Below, piece after piece: positions 35,311 to 43,940 of a DNA stretch of 64,000 nucleotides. Under the pieces are notes generated by a model, which worked only from the letters and a program-made list of their open reading frames with translations, was not told the DNA's origin and searched no databases. A program made the translations under genes and the position numbers. This stretch comes from an uncultured Rhodocyclaceae bacterium. Lineage in GTDB: Bacteria; Pseudomonadota; Gammaproteobacteria; Burkholderiales; Rhodocyclaceae. Location of the stretch: assembly GCA_934271525.1 (NCBI GenBank), contig CAKQRL010000002.1, positions 62,001-126,000 on the forward strand. The letters are read 5' to 3'. Each line of letters begins with the position of its first letter. Within the stretch, counting starts at the first letter, position 1.

Positions 35311-37113
35311 ATGATTAAAAAAGAAAATATGAACAACGAACCCAATGTGGATGCCTTGCTGTTTTATTTTAAACACCAAAATTGGCAATTATTATTGCAA
35401 GAATCGCAAAAAATTTTAAATAATTATCCTCATTATTATTTTGCGCACCACACATTAGGCATTGCGTATTTTTATTTGAATCAATTAGAAAAGGCCACCA
35501 CGGCTTTTCAAAAAGCTTATCATTTAAACCCCAATGATTCTGATTTATTGAAAAATTATATCACCGCTTTATTAAAATTAAAACGTGAAAAAGAAGCCAT
35601 TGTTTATTTGGAACAATTGATTTCTTTGATAAATAACACAGAAGAAAAAAAACATTATTTTATACAACTAGCCCAAATACAAAGCAAATGCAAAATGCCT
35701 TTTGCGGCAATGCTTAATTATGCCAATGCCGTTGCATTAGACCCAAAAAATTCATTACTTTTAAATGATTTTGCTTGTTCGTTATTGCATATTGGAGAAA
35801 ATATTGAAGCCGAAAATGTTTTAAATGAATCTTTAAAATGCGCCAAAAATAAAGAAGAAGAAATCAAAGTTAAAACCTTAAAATTGATTGAAGCGCCATA
35901 TTTTCACAATAGCACACCAAAAAAACTCAAACAAATTGCCCTAGATTATTACCAAATGCAAAAATACGAACCTTTATTTTCATTCAAAAAAGAAGAAAAT
36001 ATAAAAACATTAAAAATCGGTTTTGTCTCTGGTGATTTTAATTTTCATGTGGTTAGCTTTTTTGTTGAAGAATGGTTAAAAGAATCAAAAAATTTAAATT
36101 TAAATTTAGAATTTTATGCTTACAGCGCCCGCAATTTTGAAGATTTGATCACCGAAAAATTAAAACCCTTATTCAAAAAATTCACGCCGATTTTTCATTT
36201 GAATGATATGGATGCCGCACAAATCATTTTTAAAGACGGCATTCACATTTTGGGCGATTTGTCTGGGCACACTGCGTTTTCACGTTTGGGCATTTTCAAA
36301 CACCGACCAGCGCCAGTTAGCTTTTCTGCCATTGGTTGGTTGGGTAGCTCCGCATCAGTTGGTGTGGATTATATTTTTGGCGATTCCATTGTTGAACCTT
36401 TTGATGAAAGCACGGAAAAAGTTTTTGTGTTGCCTTCGGTGTTTCAAGTGTTTTCAAAAAAAGTGGATTTTCCGCCTGTATCCATTTCGCCTTTTTTAAA
36501 AAATGCTTACTTCACTTTTGGCGCTTTTCAAGCGCCCATCAAAGTCAATCGGCAGGCAATTCTTTTGTGGTGTGAAGTTTTAAACAACATTCCCACAGCA
36601 CGTTTTTTGTGGGCGCACGGCGAATTAAAAGAAGCGGCATTTTGCGCCCATATTTTGGGTATTTTTATGGAAAACGGCGTCAATCCTAACCGCGTGCGCT
36701 TAGTTGGCAACAAAAACCGAATGCAATATTTGCATTTGCACAACGAAGTGGATGTGATTTTGGACACACTGCCCGCAACAAGCGCCACAACCTTGGTTGA
36801 AGCCTTGTTGATGGGCGTGCCAACAATGAGCATTTTGGGCAAAACGCGGGCAGGGCGCTTTGCGGCAAGTTTTTTGCACGCCGCAGGTTTGGATGATTTT
36901 ATTTGTGAAAACCAAACGCAATTTTTAAACCGCTTAAAAACACTCACAAACCTTGAACAATCAAAAGCGCATCCGCTTGCCATTTTGCGCCAAAAGTTGC
37001 GTTATCAAACCTTGCAATCGCCTTTGACCGATTCTGCCCTTTATGCACGCCAAATGGAAAAAGCCTTTTTTAAAATGTATGCAGATTTTTTAAAAGATGA
37101 AAATCCACGGTGA
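35311..37113 (+). CDS. TPR protein with GT41 (SPINDLY/OGT-like) glycosyltransferase domain
   Basis: 600 residues from ATG 35311; ATG 35329 (MNNEPNVDALL) is an alternative. The N-terminal third is TPR repeats (HHTLGIAYFYLNQLEKATTA and following). The C-terminal GT41 domain starts at IGFVSGDFNFHVVSFF and contains HILGDLSGHTAFSRLGIF, RPAPVSFSAIGWLGSSA, DVILDTLPATSATTLVEAL and GKTRAGRFAASFL. GT41 enzymes are cytoplasmic and transfer GlcNAc or hexose to proteins, including bacterial adhesins. It may glycosylate a surface protein; acceptor unknown. C-terminal ENPR plus stop come from a repeat core. Confidence 0.85.
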   Translation: MIKKENMNNEPNVDALLFYFKHQNWQLLLQESQKILNNYPHYYFAHHTLGIAYFYLNQLEKATTAFQKAYHLNPNDSDLLKNYITALLKLKREKEAIVYLEQLISLINNTEEKKHYFIQLAQIQSKCKMPFAAMLNYANAVALDPKNSLLLNDFACSLLHIGENIEAENVLNESLKCAKNKEEEIKVKTLKLIEAPYFHNSTPKKLKQIALDYYQMQKYEPLFSFKKEENIKTLKIGFVSGDFNFHVVSFFVEEWLKESKNLNLNLEFYAYSARNFEDLITEKLKPLFKKFTPIFHLNDMDAAQIIFKDGIHILGDLSGHTAFSRLGIFKHRPAPVSFSAIGWLGSSASVGVDYIFGDSIVEPFDESTEKVFVLPSVFQVFSKKVDFPPVSISPFLKNAYFTFGAFQAPIKVNRQAILLWCEVLNNIPTARFLWAHGELKEAAFCAHILGIFMENGVNPNRVRLVGNKNRMQYLHLHNEVDVILDTLPATSATTLVEALLMGVPTMSILGKTRAGRFAASFLHAAGLDDFICENQTQFLNRLKTLTNLEQSKAHPLAILRQKLRYQTLQSPLTDSALYARQMEKAFFKMYADFLKDENPR

Positions 37114-37154
37114 ACGCTGAATTTTTTTCAAAAAAATAAAAGGTTTACCGTGGA
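37104..37154. repeat. 51-bp palindromic uptake-like element
   Basis: TCCACGGTGAAC (variant with G) 37104-37115 and GTTTACCGTGGA 37143-37154, overlapping the end of the GT41 gene, whose TGA lies in the left core. Confidence 0.9.
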
Positions 37155-37167
37155 TTTTTACAAACGA

Positions 37168-37191
37168 AAAAGCCGACCAATGTCGGCTTTT
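37168..37191. terminator. rho-independent terminator
   Basis: AAAAGCCGAC, loop CAAT, GTCGGCTTTT, with more T downstream and A upstream. It lies between the convergent GT41 and ackA genes and could serve both. Confidence 0.8.
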
Positions 37192-37220
37192 GGCTTTTTT
37201 TAAGCGTGATTTCTTTTGGT

Positions 37221-38411
37221 TTATAAACCCAAGAGTGTGGCGGTGTGGTTGGCAATCATCCATTCTTCGTTGGTGGGAATGACCAACACATCCACCAAAG
37301 AATTGCCGGTGCTAATCACAATTTCATTGGCGGCGTTGGCGTCTTGGTCAATGCGCAAACCCATCCATTGCAGTTGTTCGCACACATTGCGGCGCACTTC
37401 GCGGCTGTTTTCCCCAATGCCGCCCGTGAAAACCAACGCGTCAATGCCGCCGGTTGCGGTCACTGTTGAACCAATTTCGCGCACAATGCGGTAGCAGAAT
37501 AAATCCACCGCTTCGCGTGCTTCGGGCGTATCGCTTGCCAAAAGCGTGCGCATATCTTGCGAAATGCCCGATACGCCAAGCAAACCCGATTCTTTATAAA
37601 GCATTTTTTCAAGTGCGTCTGGCGTCATTTTTTCTGATTTCAACAAATGGATAATCACGCCAGCATCCAGAGTGCCGCAACGCGTGCCCATGACCAAACC
37701 ATCAATGGTTGAAAAACCCATAGAGGTGCAAACGCAACGGCGATTGACCATTCCGGAAATGGATGCGCCGTTGCCCAAATGGCAAACAATCACACGACCT
37801 TTGGCGCGGTGCGAATATTGCGGCAGGGCTTGCGCAATAAATTCATAAGATAATCCGTGAAAGCCATAGCGTTTAATGCCTTTTGCCGTGATCGAACGCG
37901 GAAGCGCAAATTGTTGTGCCACATCGGGTTGCGTGCGGTGGAAAGCCGTATCAAAACAAGCCACTTGCGGCACATTCGGTTGCAAATGGCTAACGGCGTT
38001 GATGCCTGCGATATTGTGCGGCTCGTGCAAAGGCGCAAAGGGAATAAAATCTTGCAAATGTTTTAAAACATCGGGTTTGATGATGGTTGGGCTGGAATAC
38101 AAATCGCCGCCATGCACCACGCGGTGGCCAACTGCCACAATTTCAAAATCTTTGTAAGCTTCGGTAAACCACACAAAAAGGTCGTTAAAAGCGGAATCGT
38201 GTGTAACGGAATCCCCATTCACACCCGATAAAGTGCGGTTAACAATTTTATTGCCGTGTGAATCTTTTGCAATAAGTTTGGTATCCGTAGCACCAATGCC
38301 ATCAATTTGTCCGGAAACAAAAGCGCGTTGCGCAATGGGTTTGGTAAGAGGAAAAAGCGCAAACTTAATGGACGATGAACCGGCATTGACGGTTAATATA
38401 GCTTTGGACAT
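37221..38411 (-). CDS. ackA: acetate kinase
   Basis: 396 residues from ATG 38411 (MSKAILTVNAGSSSIKFALF), with GGGAG seven bases upstream. ASKHA-fold signatures: TVNAGSSSIKF, VGHRVVHGG, CFDTAFHRTQP, RYGFHGLSYEF, VCHLGNGASI, FTGGIGENS. Interconverts acetate plus ATP with acetyl phosphate. No phosphotransacetylase gene is adjacent, which is unusual. Confidence 0.96.
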   Translation of the reverse strand: MSKAILTVNAGSSSIKFALFPLTKPIAQRAFVSGQIDGIGATDTKLIAKDSHGNKIVNRTLSGVNGDSVTHDSAFNDLFVWFTEAYKDFEIVAVGHRVVHGGDLYSSPTIIKPDVLKHLQDFIPFAPLHEPHNIAGINAVSHLQPNVPQVACFDTAFHRTQPDVAQQFALPRSITAKGIKRYGFHGLSYEFIAQALPQYSHRAKGRVIVCHLGNGASISGMVNRRCVCTSMGFSTIDGLVMGTRCGTLDAGVIIHLLKSEKMTPDALEKMLYKESGLLGVSGISQDMRTLLASDTPEAREAVDLFCYRIVREIGSTVTATGGIDALVFTGGIGENSREVRRNVCEQLQWMGLRIDQDANAANEIVISTGNSLVDVLVIPTNEEWMIANHTATLLGL

Positions 38412-38484
38412 CAAAATCTCCCGTATAAAAAAATTCCTTGCATTTTACCTTTTGTGTGTGTTTTTGTAACCAAAAAAGCGGTTT

Positions 38485-38515
38485 TCCACGGTAAACACCA
38501 AAAAAATTTCAAAAA
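38485..38515 (-). repeat. uptake-like half element
   Basis: TCCACGGTAAAC 38485-38496, 6-bp spacer, A/T tract; no second core. Confidence 0.85.
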
Positions 38516-38652
38516 AGCCTTGGCGTGATGCCGATTTTTTATCGCCTTTTTGAATTTTTTCCAATTCCTTTTCGGCGCTGCTAAACGCATAAAATCAATC
38601 AATCAAACCGCATTCTTTTAAAACTTCTTGGCGAATTTTTTAAACGCAAAAA

Positions 38653-38703
38653 TCCACGGTAAACCCCAAAAAAATTTCAAAAAAATTTGGTGTTTACCGT
38701 GGA
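38653..38703. repeat. 51-bp palindromic uptake-like element
   Basis: TCCACGGTAAAC and GTTTACCGTGGA flank an almost perfectly palindromic A/T centre, 17 bases beyond the gcvP stop. Confidence 0.92.
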
Positions 38704-38720
38704 AAATTTTAAAAAAAACC

Positions 38721-41492
38721 TTAAAAATCAATCGGCAAGCGGCATTGTGGGTTGCGGTCGCCAAAAACATCGTCAATGCGTTTGACCGCAGGCCAATATT
38801 TTTCTGCACAATCGCCCGAAAATGCCGCCATTTCACGCGAATACGCGTGATTCCACGCATTTGCCGTGCATTCTTTTAAGGTATGCGGGGCGTTTTTGAG
38901 CGGATTGTCGGTTTTGTCCAAAGTGCCGTTTTCAACTTGCGCAATTTCCGCCTTGATGGCTTTCATCGCTTTTATAAAACGGTCAAGCTCTTCTAATGGC
39001 TCGGATTCGGTGGGTTCTACCATCAACGTGCCAGCCACAGGAAATGAGACAGTTGGTGCGTGAAAACCGTAATCCATCAAACGTTTGGCAATGTCAATTT
39101 CGGTAATTCCGCAAGATTTTTTAATTGGGCGCAAATCCACAATACATTCATGCGCCACGCGGGCATTTTTGCCAACATACAAAATCGGAAAATCGTCTTT
39201 TAATGCCGCCGCAATGTAATTCGCATTCAAAATGGCAGTTTGCGTAGCACGTTTTAAATTGCGCGCGCCCATTTGTTCCAAATAAAAAAGTGTTGCCACA
39301 TTCAACAGCGCCGAACCAAAAGGGTAGGCGGCAACTGAATCCGCACGATTTTCGCCCGGCAAAAATCTTGCCAAATGCGCTTTGCAAGCAACAGCGCCAA
39401 CACCCGGGCCGCCGCCGCCATGCGGCAAGGCAAAGGTTTTGTGCAAATTCATGTGTGCAATATCTGCGCCCAACAAACCCGGCGCCATCAAACCAACTTG
39501 GGCGTTTAAATTCGCACCATCCATATAAACCTGCCCGCCTTGTTGATGAACAATTTCGCAGATTTTGGGAATATTCTCTTCAAAAACGCCATGGGTAGAA
39601 GGGTAGGTGAGCATTAAGCACGCCAAGCGTGCGCTGTGTTTTTCCGCCTTTTCTTTAAAATCGGCAAAGTCAATGTTGCCCGCTATATCGCACAAAATCG
39701 TAACGATTTCAAAACCAGCCAAAGCGGCAGAAGCGGGGTTTGTGCCGTGCGCCGATTGCGGAATTAAGCAAACCTTGCGTGCTATTTGATTTTGGCTTTT
39801 CAAATAATTTTTAATGGTCAAAAGCCCTGTTAGCTCGCCTTGTGCGCCAGAGTTGGGCTGCAAGGTGATGGCATCCATTTTTGTGATTGTTTTCAAATAT
39901 TCGCCTGTTTTTTGCAAAATTTGGCGCATACCTTTTGTTTGCGATTCGGGTGCAAAAGGGTGAATATTGCCTAATGTTTCCCACGACAAAGGCGATAAAA
40001 TGCTTGCCGCATTCAACTTCATCGTGCAAGAACCCAAGGGAATCATCCCGCGGTTGAGAGCAAAATCTTTGTTTTCCAAAGCGTGAATGTAGCGCGTCAA
40101 GGCAACTTCGCTTTGAAAACGCGAAAAAATCGGGTGTTTTAAAGGCAAATCAGTGCGTTGAAAAGGATTAGCAGGCGCTGTGAAATCATCCAATGCAACA
40201 TCCCAAGGTTTATTGCTCAAAAGCGTGAAGATTTTTTGAATATCCGATTGCGTTGTTGTTTCATCCACGGTCAACGTCAAAAAATTTTCATTTTCACACC
40301 AAAAAAGCATGCCATTTTCTTCGGCTTTTTGGGTTAAAGAACGAGCGGCGCATTGAATCTGCAAAGTATCAAAAAGATTTTTGTTACGCACCAAAACGCC
40401 TGATTTCAAAAGCGCATTTTTGAGTTTGCTTGCCAAAAAATAAATGCGATTGGCAATGGCACACAAACCTTTTTGCCCGTGATAAAGCGCAAAAAAAGTG
40501 CTTAAAATGGCGGTTAAAACCTGCGCCGTGCAAATGTTGGAATGCGCTTTTTCACGCCGAATGTGTTGCTCGCGGGTTTGCAATGCCATGCGAAAAGCAG
40601 GCGTGCCCGAAGCATCTTTTGATAAACCGATAATGCGCCCGGGAATGTGCCGCAAAAACTCTTTTTTTGCCGACAAAAACGCCGCGTGCGGACCGCCAAA
40701 GCCGGGCGGCAAACCAAAGCGTTGCGTGGAGCCGATGGCAATATCCGCGCCAAAATCAGCAGGGGATTTTAATAATAAAAGCGAGAACAAATCGGCGCAA
40801 AAAATCGTAACAATGCCTTGGGATTTCAGGCGTTCCACGTCTTCCTTAAAATCCACAATTTCGCCATTTTTTTGTGGATAAGCAAACAAAGCGCCGAAAA
40901 ATTCGCCTGTTGCGATTTTGGGGTTACAAACCACCAACTCCACGCCAGCGCCCGCTGCGCGCGTTTTTAAAACAGCCAAAACGTGCGCAAAAACGCCCGA
41001 ATCCACCAAAAATCGCGGTGTTTTGTTTTTGCTAATACGCCGCGCCATCAGCATGGCTTCGGCAGCGGCACTGGCTTCATCCAACAATGATGCGTTTGCG
41101 ACATCTAAGCCAGTTAAATCCGCAATCATCTCTTGGAAAATCATCAAAACTTCCAAGCGACCTTGGGAAATTTCGGCTTGGTAAGGCGTATAAGCCGAAT
41201 ACCACGCGGGGTTTTCAAAAATTTGGCGGCGCAATAGGGCAGGGAAGAAAACATTGCCCACGCCTTGGCCAATAAAGGATTTTGCCGTGCCGTTTTGTGT
41301 GGCAACATCTTTCCAAAAGGTTTGAACTTCCGCTTCGGTTTTTGGCGCAAAATCAAAATTTTTAATCGGTGCAATATCGCTTGGCAAACATTGTTCAATG
41401 AGTGCTTCCAAAGAATTGCAACCAAGTGTTTTGAGCATTTTTTGGCAATCATCAGAAGAAATGCCAATATGCCGATTTGCAAAAGTATTCAT
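38721..41492 (-). CDS. gcvP: glycine decarboxylase P-protein
   Basis: 923 residues; homodimeric-type P-protein with fused halves. PLP lysine in NLHKTFALPHGGGGPGVG; N-terminal FIGQGVGNVFFPALLRR (variant of the usual MIGxGY); C-terminal half with LIPQSAHGTNPASAALAGF. It decarboxylates glycine and passes the aminomethyl group to lipoyl-GcvH. The ATG overlaps the gcvH stop (ATGA). No gcvT is next to it. An uptake-like core at 40264-40275 is read as LTVDE. Confidence 0.95.
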   Translation of the reverse strand: MNTFANRHIGISSDDCQKMLKTLGCNSLEALIEQCLPSDIAPIKNFDFAPKTEAEVQTFWKDVATQNGTAKSFIGQGVGNVFFPALLRRQIFENPAWYSAYTPYQAEISQGRLEVLMIFQEMIADLTGLDVANASLLDEASAAAEAMLMARRISKNKTPRFLVDSGVFAHVLAVLKTRAAGAGVELVVCNPKIATGEFFGALFAYPQKNGEIVDFKEDVERLKSQGIVTIFCADLFSLLLLKSPADFGADIAIGSTQRFGLPPGFGGPHAAFLSAKKEFLRHIPGRIIGLSKDASGTPAFRMALQTREQHIRREKAHSNICTAQVLTAILSTFFALYHGQKGLCAIANRIYFLASKLKNALLKSGVLVRNKNLFDTLQIQCAARSLTQKAEENGMLFWCENENFLTLTVDETTTQSDIQKIFTLLSNKPWDVALDDFTAPANPFQRTDLPLKHPIFSRFQSEVALTRYIHALENKDFALNRGMIPLGSCTMKLNAASILSPLSWETLGNIHPFAPESQTKGMRQILQKTGEYLKTITKMDAITLQPNSGAQGELTGLLTIKNYLKSQNQIARKVCLIPQSAHGTNPASAALAGFEIVTILCDIAGNIDFADFKEKAEKHSARLACLMLTYPSTHGVFEENIPKICEIVHQQGGQVYMDGANLNAQVGLMAPGLLGADIAHMNLHKTFALPHGGGGPGVGAVACKAHLARFLPGENRADSVAAYPFGSALLNVATLFYLEQMGARNLKRATQTAILNANYIAAALKDDFPILYVGKNARVAHECIVDLRPIKKSCGITEIDIAKRLMDYGFHAPTVSFPVAGTLMVEPTESEPLEELDRFIKAMKAIKAEIAQVENGTLDKTDNPLKNAPHTLKECTANAWNHAYSREMAAFSGDCAEKYWPAVKRIDDVFGDRNPQCRLPIDF
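40264..40290 (-). repeat. uptake-like half element inside gcvP
   Basis: TCCACGGTCAAC 40264-40275, then 6 bp and an A/T-rich stretch, translated within gcvP (LTLTVDE). Confidence 0.82.
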
Positions 41493-41872
41493 TCGGAATC
41501 CGCCACGCCTTTGTATTTTTCAGGGGTTAAGAGCAATTCCAACTCGGATTCATCACTGGCTTTGATGCGCACCAGCCAAGCATCATAAGGGTTTGTGTTG
41601 ATTTGCGCGGGATTGTCGTTTAGCGTTTCATTCACTTCTACAATTTCGCCTGCAATGGGCGCGTAAATGTCGGAAGCAGCTTTCACCGATTCCACCACGG
41701 CAAAAGCCTCATTCTTGGCAAGTTTTCTGCCAAGTTCGGGCAATTCCACAAAAACCACATCGCCCAAGGCATCCTGCGCGTGGTCGGTGATGCCAAGCAA
41801 AAAGGTGTTGCCATCGGCTTTGAGCCATTCGTGCGTGTCGGTGTATTTCAAATTGTTTGGAATGTTGGACAT
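41489..41872 (-). CDS. gcvH: glycine cleavage system H protein
   Basis: 127 residues from ATG 41872 (MSNIPNNLKYTDTHEWL) with AAGGGG upstream; the longer frame adds a non-homologous leader. Lipoyl-lysine in AVVESVKAASDIYAP. It carries the aminomethyl intermediate between P- and T-proteins. First gene of a gcvH-gcvP unit. Confidence 0.96.
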   Translation of the reverse strand: MSNIPNNLKYTDTHEWLKADGNTFLLGITDHAQDALGDVVFVELPELGRKLAKNEAFAVVESVKAASDIYAPIAGEIVEVNETLNDNPAQINTNPYDAWLVRIKASDESELELLLTPEKYKGVADSE

Positions 41873-42026
41873 TGCGTTCCCCTTGCGTTTTTTTAAAAAT
41901 CGCCATTGTGCCAAAAATAAAAGCAGGCTTGGGGGATTTTTTTAAAAATTAAACAAACACAAAGAATTCGCGTAAAAAAGCTAAAAAAACAAAGGGTTAC
42001 CTTGGAAAATATTAAAAATGCAAAAA

Positions 42027-42061
42027 TCCACGGTAAACAAAAATTTTTTTTCAAAAAAAAC
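42027..42061 (-). repeat. uptake-like half element
   Basis: TCCACGGTAAAC 42027-42038 followed by a long A/T tract; the right core is recognisable only as a broken GGTTCGTGCAAAA. Confidence 0.83.
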
Positions 42062-42080
42062 AGGTTCGTGCAAAAAGCAA

Positions 42081-42106
42081 AAATCCACGAAAAATCGTGG
42101 ATTTTT
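42081..42106. terminator. hairpin with T-run
   Basis: AAATCCACGA, AAAA loop, TCGTGGATTT, then more T. It looks derived from the same core but is rearranged. Confidence 0.65.
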
Positions 42107-42134
42107 TAATAAAAAAGAATCGGCAAACGGAGTA

Positions 42135-42167
42135 TTTTTTCAAAAAAAATCAAAAGTTTACCGTGGA
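42135..42167 (+). repeat. uptake-like half element
   Basis: A/T tract, 6-bp spacer, GTTTACCGTGGA 42156-42167. It follows the end of the lipoprotein gene. Confidence 0.85.
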
Positions 42168-42179
42168 AAAATGGCTAAA

Positions 42180-42722
42180 CTAAGAAGCTTGCGCGGTTTG
42201 CTCGGCTTGTTTGGCTTCTTGCTCGGCTTGGCGTTTTTGCAATTCTTCTTTGCGTTGCTTGATGCGTTCTGCCTGCTCTTTGGCTTTGGCTTCGCGTTCC
42301 TTGCGCACTTGATTGGTTTTTTCCTTTGACCAATATTTTGGCGTGTTGTATAAGCGATACAACACGTGGTCGGCGTTGAAACTGATGGTGTTGTTGCGGT
42401 TTTCGCGCAAAGTTTGGTGCTCATAAAAAGCCTGCAACAACTCGCCTTCGCAAGCAGATTTGGTAAATAGCTTGATGTTCGGGTCGCCTTTGCCGAAAGT
42501 GGCATCAGTTACATCCATGCAAATATTAACAAAATGCGTTTTGCCAGTTGTTACCAACACGGGCTCGCCTTTTTTGCGTTTTTTCTTTTTTGGAGCGGCA
42601 GCTGTTGGCTCGGAAGAAGCGGCGCTGTCAGAAGATTCTTCTTCCTCTTCGCCACCACCGCAAGCGACCAAGGCAAAAGGAATCAAAAACAACAAGGCAA
42701 GTTTTTTGAAATCGGTGCTCAT
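42180..42722 (-). CDS. lipoprotein with charged coiled-coil tail, function unknown
   Basis: 180 residues from ATG 42722 (MSTDFKKLALLFLIPFALVAC). Signal peptide with lipobox LVAC, then GGGEEEEESSDSAAS (a flexible acidic linker), a KKKKRKKG stretch, a folded middle (residues about 60-125, two Cys: NICMDVTDATFG and KSACEGELL) and a C-terminal Lys/Glu/Gln helix likely to form a coiled coil. Anchored in the inner or outer membrane facing the periplasm. No family recognised. Confidence 0.75.
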   Translation of the reverse strand: MSTDFKKLALLFLIPFALVACGGGEEEEESSDSAASSEPTAAAPKKKKRKKGEPVLVTTGKTHFVNICMDVTDATFGKGDPNIKLFTKSACEGELLQAFYEHQTLRENRNNTISFNADHVLYRLYNTPKYWSKEKTNQVRKEREAKAKEQAERIKQRKEELQKRQAEQEAKQAEQTAQAS

Positions 42723-42903
42723 AAGCGTTCTCAAAAAAAGTTTGGGGTTGTGTTGGGTGCGAATGGCGAATTTTAAATACAAAACAAAGGCTTGGCAAGA
42801 TTAAAAAACAACTAAAAAATTTTGTTTTTTATCAATCAGTCAAGCAGAATAGGGATTTTTGCAATTCCATTAATGAAAGAATCGAGTGGTCGACTAGCTA
42901 AAA

Positions 42904-43333
42904 ATGACAACAATATTCCCAAAAACTCATACCCCACCAAGCGAAGTTTTAAAAAGAGTTTTGTTTGATGATTATGGTTAACCATTGAACAAGCTGCCGA
43001 AATGCTTGATATGCCACTTACAACCCTTTCAAACTTTTTAAAAGGGAAAACAAAAATGAGCCTTGACTTTGCACGCCGTTTGGATTTGGCAGGCGTGCTC
43101 AATTTTGGTTAACTTTTCAAGCAAACTACGATATGGTAAAGCTCATCAATGCCGAAAATAAAAAACCAAAAGTAGCAGTTGCCGCCTTTGAAAAAATCCG
43201 CAACGAACTAAATAAACGCATTGAACAAGAACTTGATGAAAACGAAAAAGAAATTGACAAACTTTTAATGCGCAAACTGGAACGCTGCCTAACAAAACAA
43301 CACGCCGAAAATGTTAAAAGCAGAAAAACGTAA
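42904..43333 (+). pseudogene. HigA/XRE-type antitoxin, broken by two frameshifts
   Basis: Three consecutive frames give one antitoxin-like protein: TPPSEVLKRVLFDDYG, then TIEQAAEMLDMPLTTLSNFL and KGKTKMSLDFARRLD (helix-turn-helix), then WLTFQANYDMVKLINAE with a long charged tail (to 43333). The breaks are at about 42978 and 43108, each explained by one missing T. HigA antitoxins share the order 'HPGEVL...HTH...FWLxLQxxYD'. No intact HigB-type toxin was found beside it. Two T-run sequencing errors are the alternative. Confidence 0.6.
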
Positions 43334-43544
43334 AACGCATACGTGAACACGCACCAGCACGGGCGCACGCTCTCGCTTTAACTTAAAAACCTTCACGCGA
43401 ATCGTCAAAGTTGGCGAAATATTCAAATTCTTTTGAAAATTGACATTACGAGATAAAATTACACGCTCAATGAGGATTTTTTTAAGACGAAGAGTGAAGT
43501 AACACAATAACCTTATAAAACACAACTTTACATAATATAAATTA

Positions 43545-43820
43545 TCAGGCGTTGCTTGTTTTTAGGAAGACTGAAAAGTTTAAAGCGATTTTCGCTCTTT
43601 CTTGAATACGCATTTGCATTGGTTCGAGCCATTCATCTTTAATATTAAATTGTGGATGTTTTTTAAACTCAAACTTCGTCAATTTTGCTAAATTTGGAGC
43701 GTGGCGTTCTCCTAGAAATAGTTTTAATTGCTCGTCAAATGTGAATCCCATTTCGCTTTTTTTGGTTACTTTATGATTTTCAATATCATTTAATTCATTA
43801 AGCGTTAAATAATTTAACAA
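43545..43820 (-). CDS. hypothetical 91-residue protein
   Basis: MLNYLTLNELNDIENHKVTK and following, hydrophilic, no signal peptide or membrane segment, no recognised family. It lies in a decayed region between the broken antitoxin and trpA and has no strong ribosome binding site. It may be a remnant. The 210 bases before it (43334-43544) show nothing I can name. Confidence 0.35.
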   Translation of the reverse strand: MLNYLTLNELNDIENHKVTKKSEMGFTFDEQLKLFLGERHAPNLAKLTKFEFKKHPQFNIKDEWLEPMQMRIQERAKIALNFSVFLKTSNA

Positions 43821-43889
43821 TGTTAAACAGAAATTGCAATTTAATAATTAAACGCCTTCATTGAAAATTTTGGTGTGGTTATAATAAAA

Positions 43890-43938
43890 TCCACGGACAA
43901 CCGATTCTTTTTTTGAAAAAAACTCCGTTCACCGTGGA
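43890..43938. repeat. 49-bp palindromic uptake-like element (variant)
   Basis: TCCACGGACAAC (one mismatch) 43890-43901 and GTTCACCGTGGA 43927-43938 around T7-G-A7. It ends 3 bases before the trpA stop. Confidence 0.85.
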
Positions 43939-43940
43939 AA

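Larger units (their letters stand above)
38412..38720. other. 309-bp spacer between ackA and gcvP
   Basis: Contains the ackA ribosome-binding region and two uptake-like elements (38485 and 38653). No convincing gene is seen. The short frames here are interrupted. Confidence 0.6.
41873..42179. other. 307-bp spacer with decayed uptake-like elements
   Basis: No gene seen. It holds two palindromes in which one core has decayed (42027 with a broken right half; 42156 with a broken left half), a degenerate core near 41996-42008 (GGTTACCTTGGA) and a terminator hairpin at 42081-42106. Confidence 0.6.

Noticed and set aside
38515..38652. Small ORF between ackA and gcvP
   Set aside because: The candidate frames are interrupted by stops and contain repeat sequence; no ribosome binding site.
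43340..43525. 78-residue minus-strand ORF upstream of the hypothetical 43545-43820 gene
   Set aside because: Composition is unlike a protein, there is no ribosome binding site and no recognisable motif.
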